From Strongylocentrotus droebachiensis (taxonomy: Eukaryota > Echinodermata > Echinoidea > Camarodonta > Strongylocentrotidae), in contig JAVYIG010006372.1 of the NCBI GenBank assembly GCA_035222895.1, forward strand, positions 1 through 64,000: a stretch of 64,000 bases of DNA, written 5' to 3'. Every line of letters starts with the position of its first letter. The stretch's first letter is position 1. Below the pieces are notes generated by a model that worked only from the letters and a program-made list of their open reading frames with translations, was not told where the DNA came from and made no database searches. Below are positions 9,711 to 18,100 of this stretch, one piece after another. The translations under genes were made by a program, and so were the position numbers.

Positions 9711-12055
9711 CTGGTAGAAGTAGTAGTAGTATAGTAGTAGTAGCAGCAGCAGCAGCAGTAGTAGTACAAGTAGTAGTAGTAGTACAAGTAGTAGTAGTAG
9801 TAGGTAGTAGTAGTAGTAGGTAGTAGTAGTAGTAGGTAGTAGTAGTAGTAGGTAGTAGTAGTAGTAGTAGTAGTAGTAGTACTGGTAGAAGTAGTAGTAG
9901 TCGTAGTAGTAGTAGTAGTACTGGTAGAAGTAGTAGTAGCCGGAGCAGTAGTAGTAGTAGTAATAGTAGTAGTAGAAGAAGACTTTGTTGGTCCTGCCAC
10001 AGTACTACTGTCCTTTGGCAAGACATTAACCTACATTTGTGACTCTCCACCCAAAGGTTGAATGGGAAACGGTAGGAGAGAATTTCTTGAATGCTGTGAG
10101 CATTGAAATCGGTAGCCTAGCAGAGCAGGGGGGTGTTTCACAAAGATTTTAAGTCAAACTTAATTCTAAGTATTAAGTTAGACTTAAATATTATAGAGAG
10201 CAATTTGTAGCCTTATAATGAAATATATTCAAAAGCAAACATTCAAGCATTTTCATAAATTCCACATCAAGAACATGAAATCTTCCATGATAATAGAAGA
10301 CATGAATGATTGGAATCAACATTATATGTCTTTTAAAATGACTTTTACAAAATATTTCCAAGGATGCTAATGGCTTTTCATAATTGTTAAGTCCAACTTA
10401 GAGATACTGTAAGTTCAACTTAGGATCTTTGTGAAACACCCCCTGGGGTAATATTGGAGTGCCTTGATGCATATACGCGCTAAAAAAAATACCCATTATT
10501 ATAAGTGTTTTATACTTACTTGATAACAAAACCAGAAAGCCTCTAAAAAACTACCATGTGCTACAAGCCCAATGAAGATGATGATGAACCCTATGGAATA
10601 TGAATATAAAACCTGTAAACAAAGACAAAAATGAAAAACTTAATGTTATTATGCATGTGCAAATTTTGAAAATATACTACTCTAGGTAACCAGGGCGCGA
10701 CATTAAACCCTTTTGGAAGGGGTCTGGATTGAATGTTTACCGTAAGAGTCTCTATTTATATGCCCTGTGTGATCATTTTGCAATTTCGGGAGTCCAAACT
10801 CACATAGATTAAGGGCACCCATGTCTCCCAGGGGCCTGTTAAAGGTAATGCAAAGTTTTGGGATAGATAGTAATTCTTTAAATTCTGATATATTTAGATG
10901 CCCCTGTGGATGTATTATATTAAAGCACTAGAAAATTTATTCCCAAAACACTTCTGCTTTCGAGAAATTGAATAATACAAAATTTACCAGTGCTCCCAGT
11001 AAATTTAAAATACCGTATTTCAAATAGCACCTTTTTGTGATCAGACAGTTTCTTCAGCAGCAACTGCCCCTCGCTGTATTTTATCAGGGATGAACATGGA
11101 GGGTTGGGGATGAGGCAAGGACTGCGATTGGGGTTTGGGTTAGTTTTAGGGTTGATTGCAACTTTCAAAAATTCATAACTCTCTCAATTTTTGTCCGATT
11201 TCATCAAACTTCCACAAGTATGCTGCTCTTAAATTTCTGCTTTCTTCTCAAGTAAATTGCTATCTAGGTTGGATTACCCTTTAGGATTAGGAATAGTATT
11301 GGATACAGGGTTTGAAGTAAGAAATTCAGTTGGAGTAGAAATTGGCATGGGAGAAAAAAATTCGCAGGAGAATTATCAAAAAAAAAATTAATTGATTTGA
11401 TTCAATTTATTGGTTTCTGCACCTTTTTTCTTTTTTTCATCATACATGTTCATGAACATAATATGGTTTGATACAATATTTTAAGTGTATATAATTGTAT
11501 ACAGATAATAAACAAATTTAAACAAATATATTAAATGCATAATTAACATACATTAGATGCAGGAGGGCTACAGAAATAAGCAAAGTAGCTTGACGTGCCC
11601 GCAGCCCTCAACTTAGATACAAGAATAACAAATAAAAATAGAAAAGAGTGACTTGCAGAGAAGAAAAGGAACTTACTACTTCTGATGAAGATGCTCTGTG
11701 TGCTTTCATTGCTTTTTCTTGAACATTTCCTATAACAGCATCGGCACCCAACGCTAATGATATCAATATAATACCTGAAAAGAAGAAAGAGATGTGGTGG
11801 AGGTTATTTTGCCTGACTGCTAAGAAAGTATAAATGCTTGTACATGTAAGTAAGCAACCCCTGATGGCTTTAGGTCCTCTCCGAGGGACCTGGTAATGAG
11901 GATTAATGTCTTACCAAAGGGCACTAGCGTATCGAATTGGTTTCGAACCTGGGTCACCGGGTTACGAGACCACTGCTCTACCAACTGAGCTATCGCACCT
12001 CCTCCTTTTTAAGACATACATGTACATGTAGCATCAACTCACAACAGTAGCTTAG

Positions 12056-12086
<31 letters not shown>

Positions 12087-12137
12087 GAGAGAAGAGAAAG
12101 AGAGAAGAGAAAGAAAGAGAGAGAGAGGGGAAGAAAT

Positions 12138-12172
<35 letters not shown>

Positions 12173-15100
12173 AAGAAGAGAAAGAGAAGAGAAAGAGAAG
12201 AGAAAGAGAAGAGAAAGAGAAGAGAAAGAGAAGAGAAAGAGAAGAGAAAGAGAGAAAGAGAGAGGGGAAGAAATAAAGAGAGAGAGAAAGAGAAGGCACC
12301 AAAAAATGAGACGGATACAGTGTGCTTCAAATGTCATAACACACAATGACACACACACACACAATGATCACCAAGTACATACTGCTGTTACACCATGTTA
12401 TGTTGCTACACGATATAAATTGCCTTTTGGCATTAATTTACACATGATATTTAACAACAGTGATACTTTGAGGTGGTTTAACACATTAAAGATAAACTTG
12501 AGTTCTGGTAAGAAAAAGAACATTATTTCTCACAGAATCAAACGAAACTTACACTGAATGTTCAAGATTACAAATAAATGACATGTGCCAAACAATTTTG
12601 GAAGAAAATGTATACTGGCTGAGTAATGAGCATAGGAAGACAAGGAAATCAAGGTAGTACCAGCCCCGACACCATGTGTGTTGTCCCATATATAGCTTTC
12701 TGTGTACAGTGCTTGTTACTTTACCAAGACTCTGTCAAATTTATTATAATTTTGATGAATCCAGAACCTTGCAGTGCACACCAATACTTACATGCTACAT
12801 GATCAACTGTTTCTGATCCTTTCCACACCTTTTCTTTCACAATGCAATCGCATTACCAGTACTAAAGTTTATCTTTAAAGAGGAAGTCTACCCTGATAGT
12901 AAGTTGGTTTTTATAGAAGCAGAAAAAATGAGAGAATCAGGTCAGTGAAATTTTGAGCAAAAACCGATAAAGAATAAGAAAGTTATGAATTTTGAAGTGA
13001 TTTGTTTTATACAAGGGTTGTACAAAAACATATTTGTAATAATAATAATATTTAGGACAAATATCTGATTGAAAACTTTCTTAAAGGGCAAGTGAGAGTG
13101 AATCTCGCATGATATGTCACAGAGTTGCCAATTTGTGTTTTATTGATAGCACCTTAAAATTCATAACTTTGTTATTTTTCATTGGTTTTTGCTCAAAATT
13201 CCACTGACCCTCCTCTCTTGTTTTTCTGCTTTTATCAAAACCAACTCAACATCAGGGTGGACTTATAGTTTTTTCAAAAAGAAATACGGTGACACGAAAA
13301 TGCTATGAATCATCATCATCCTTGTCATTGTTGTCCTCGTCGCTTACCTGTCCTGTCAAACTTCGGTGAGACAGTACTGTCAGCCAAGGTGAAGAAGATA
13401 AGACCTACACTCATACAGATAGCCGCACATCCATCTGTCACGCCATACGGCTTGCCTGAACATGACATAGAAGAAACAGAATTACGATAAGTCTTGATAA
13501 GTAACAGGTAGAATAAGTGAGTAAAGTTGAAGGAAATGAGACCTACACTCATACAGATGGCCGCACATGAGACACTTTTTACTGTTTGCTTCAATAGGAT
13601 ATATGGCATTTACATATTTGTATCATATACATTTTACTAATTTCGTTATTCTCTATGTTCAAATCCTTTTTTATAACCTGGTTTGCAATTTTAGTTTGTT
13701 AAAATCGTATTTTGTAACTGTCTATATTTATTTATATTTTTATATTTGTATCATATACATTTTAATCATTTCGTTATTCTTTATAATCAAATCCTTATTT
13801 ATAACCTGGTTTGCAATTTTTTGTTTGTTAAATTCGAATTTTGTAATTTTCTATATTTATTTATATTTTGATATGTTGATGAAATGTATATACTTGTTTG
13901 TGTCACGAAGGGCCTCAACGAAAACCAGTATTTGTTTGCTGATTGGGCTACCCTTCTTTTTAAAGATGTGTTATAAATAAACTATAGACAGAAATATTTC
14001 TTCAACAAACAGGGGAGTGTTTCACAAAGACTAAGATCAACTTTAAGTCAGACTTAACTATGGCAGGCCATTCATGCCACTGGTTGCTCTCATCATTATG
14101 ATTTGAAGATATTATTTTTTCCTTCAATAATGAATAAGCAGATAGGAATTTGTACATTGCATGAATCATCCCGGAGCAATTGATTCAGAAGCATGTGCCA
14201 GACAAAACTTGTTTTATGTTTGTGTATACATCGTGCAATTGCGAACAATAGCCTCTTCATGTTTCAACAAATAATTGTTGACAGCTGGTCGTACTAGCAG
14301 TCTCTGGAAGGGGTGTCCCACACAGACCAATCAATACAAATGAAATAAATTTGTTTTAAATACAGAAGAAACAGCGCCAGGTGTCACTGCACTGTTCTCT
14401 CGCAGTTTAACATTTTAACAGTCATGTTACAGACAATTGCTAGCCAGGGCTTTATTTATCAATATTATAGGGTTAGCGTAAGGTTTGCAAATGAGTTTTA
14501 GGTTAGGGGTAGTGTAACGATTTAAGGGTAACGTACAGTGTTTTGATCCAGGTTTGAAGTTAGGAATTAAAGTTAAAGTCAAGTACTTGTCATGCGATTG
14601 CATTGTGAAAGAAATGGCATGGAATCAATCAGAAAAAGTTGATCATGTAGCATATAAGTATTGGTGTATACTGCAAGGTTCTGGAGTCATCAAAATTATA
14701 AAAAATTTGGCCAAGTCTTGGTTTAGTAACAAGCACTGTGCACAGAAAGATGTATATGGGACTACAAAAACAATTGGCATCAAAATCGGGCCTCATTTTT
14801 AAGTTGTTTCTTGTCTTATTTAGATTGTGAAGGCATTTGAAGGGCCATGTTTTTCAGGCAACGCTTTTTCGCAGGAGCAGCATGAGTAATACAACCAACA
14901 CAAATAATAATAATAATAATAGCTAGTTCTTATATAGTGCTTTTTGGGACCAAAGGCCCTCTCAAAGCGCTTTACAGATACGTAAATTATTACCCCGGTC
15001 TTCTGATTCAGGCTAACCCGCATACAATGTGTGAACGTTCTCCATTCCCTGGGGAGCATTCCACCCAGGCGTCATTATTTACTAAGCATCTAGGCACATA

Positions 15101-18100
15101 AGCTTTTGCATCCTACCGGCTACCCATTTAACAACTGGGTGGAGAGTGGCAAATGTAGATCAATGTCTTGCCAAAGGACGTTAGTGCCGCGGTGGGACTT
15201 GAACCGCGGACCTTGTGATCCACAGTCTAGTGATATATCCACTCATCCACCACACCTCTATTAATGATGGTCATGATTTGTACCTTGTATAAGGACGCCA
15301 CCTATCATGACGGGTATAAGTTTGCAGCATTTAAAGATGACCTGGGTAGGGTAGTTGAGATATCCCAATGATGCGTTGGACATGCCCATGGTCGTCACCG
15401 TCAGGATCGAGAGCAGCAAGTATGTCTTCATAGGAATTCTGGGAAGGAAATTAGAAAAAAACAAAAAATTTTCTAAGGCAACAAAATATATTGTCTGTTG
15501 AGACCTAGATGGGCATTTACTATCATGGGCAAAAATTCTGCACACATAGAATTTATATTTCTTTCAGGACGATATTGCATTTGATGTCAGGGATTTTTTA
15601 AAGGGAAAAGGGTCTGAAAATTCTTTAAATTATACCATGCTTGAGAGATTTACCGGTAAAGTCCTTTTATAAAAATCAAAATTGGCTATTTTTTCAAACT
15701 TTTCAATAACATTCTCCACATTGTATACAGTACATGTATATTTTTATCTGAAACATTATTTATTTTAACAATGTACATGTACAAACCAACAACAACAACA
15801 AAAATTGCCAATTTGAAAAATAATATGTGATCAATTAAAGGTACTATGTCCCATTAGCAGGCCCAAAAAATGAAAAGGTCAAATTCCAACGGCATTTGAA
15901 TTTTGAACCTAAATACTAATTTAGAACTGCTCTAAAAAAAAGGGGGCTTGAAAATGTCTTTAAGTGGGAAAATAACAACTAATCCTCCCTCCCTCTCACA
16001 TGGTGCACCCCCAAGCCTACTGTATAACAACTATTAGTTGTCGAATCGACTTAAGAGCTATAGAGCCAGTAAGTAATAGTCTGATTTTCAGACCATTGTA
16101 CCGAATGGTCTTACGTTTGTATGCTGCGCAAAGATTCAATCAGTTTAATTTTGGCCATTACAAGAAGTGGGTTATTGATTTAGAAAAATGCTCCTTTACA
16201 GCTCATTGTATGTATGTTATTACCAGAGAAGGAAAAAAAGCCAGTCAGTCACTCAATAGTGTCTGACAGTGAAGTCTAGCAAGTGAACATGTTTCCTTGC
16301 ATAATTTGAATATTAGGACATTGCTAATGTTTAAATTTCACAGAAGGACATACATGACATATTCATAATTTCTGCAAAATTCTACAAAATTTGATGTTGG
16401 CTGCAAAAGGGACATACATGTAGTACCTTTAAGCCATAAATATAAATTTTGTCCAAGTAACTACCATGGAAACCTTGATTCTGATTGGCTGTTGAACCCT
16501 GTTACCATGGTAGTTGCCATTGATGGCAAAGTTACCATATGGTAAGTTTTATGCAACAGGGGCCAAAAAGGGTTAGTATTAAACTCAATAGAGTATTGTA
16601 GTAGGATTATAGTCGTACATGTACGTAATATATTATTATTGGACTTCTGAGCCACAAGGTCCCTGGGGGTAAGCAAAGACAAAACAACAAATCTCTGTGT
16701 CACTTGAGCTCATGGTCAACAAGTATCCCAATTTAAAGAAGAAAACATGGCCTATTCTAGCCCTTAAAATCCCTATTCAGCACCGGATCCAGTCGAACGC
16801 TAAAGTTAACAATTCTGATTGTTCCCAAATCAGTCTCCTAAAGTTACAGGGATAGGGTATGTATGTTAAAGGTAAAGACCAGTTTTGGAAACGCCCCCCT
16901 CTCAAAAAAATTAAATGAAATCTCTTATTACCAATCACAGGAAAGAATATGTTTTGACTAATACGTGATGATACAAATTTTGCCGGGAAACCACCTACTA
17001 ATTCATATATTTGGTAAATTATTATATCTATTTGGACCTGATAGATATCTTTCTGTGTGCAGTGCTTATAACTTTAAATACAGAAAAAGTCAGAAATACT
17101 GTTCTGTTCACAAGTGCTTTACTTATTGTTAAAAGGATGATTTTCTCATAACAAATCTTATGAAGGTTTTTTGTTTTGGTTAATTATTTCATTTTATTTT
17201 TGTTTGTATTGTTTGTTTGTTGTTTTCTTTTTGTACCAAGGCTCTTTGATTTCTCTTCAGAAATGAATCATTTACCACCACCCCAGTAAATATTTTGGCT
17301 GATGTACATGAACGTTGCTGACACGTTTTTTTCTCCAGACAGGTTTCCCTGACCCCTGACTCTCAGGGTATTTGATTGTAAAATTTTATGTTTTTCCTAC
17401 CTTTTAATTTAATTTTGTTGTTGTTGCTGCTGCCTCTTTTATCTCTCTTTCAACAAAAAAAGAAAATCAATTTTAGCCTTTATAATTGTTTGAAAATATT
17501 GTGATTGTGTTTGATTTTAAAAAAATATTTTAAAAAAATTAAAAAAATTAAAAAAGAAACGTTGCTGACATGTCACATACCTTCTTTTGTTATCACTCTG
17601 GACCTGGGTTGCTAGGAGACCGAATATTGTATAACAACCAAACTGTGTGAATGTCAGATACCAGCCATAAGACTTGAAATCGTCAAAACTGAAGATTAAT
17701 TCCTGAAATCACAATCAAAGAAACATAATTGTACCATTGTAACATTTAAATGCAGTTAACAAGATAACTTGTATTAAAATCAAATACCTACACATGTACT
17801 TCATGGACATTTGAGGATGGACATGTAGTCAGGCACACTAGAATCGTTATGCACGTTTACAGGTATGATGGGGGTTGCATCTCTGGGCACTTAATCAAAA
17901 TAAGCCTGTCTATTTTACCTTATTTTTAAAGCCTGTCTACACTAGTTTGGCCAGGGGGATTAGACCTCCATGCAAGGTCACTGACAGGTGGTTATCTCAT
18001 GCATCAAATCAGCTCTCAATTAACATAAGAAAAAGAGGCTCATGGGGGACCAACAGGCACCGATTAGGCACTGTTTGCTATATAGAGGGCGCAAGTAGCT

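Noticed and set aside
11940..12000. tRNA-Thr gene on the minus strand
   Set aside because: The same head-body arrangement occurs at 4577 and 23985, so it is a SINE head.
11990..12364. Ser/Leu/Phe-rich minus-strand frames
   Set aside because: Translation of the GA microsatellite.
13567..13980. 137-codon Tyr/Phe/Ile-rich frame as a membrane protein gene
   Set aside because: It spans a tandem duplicate and a LINE-like tail and has no start context or homology signal.
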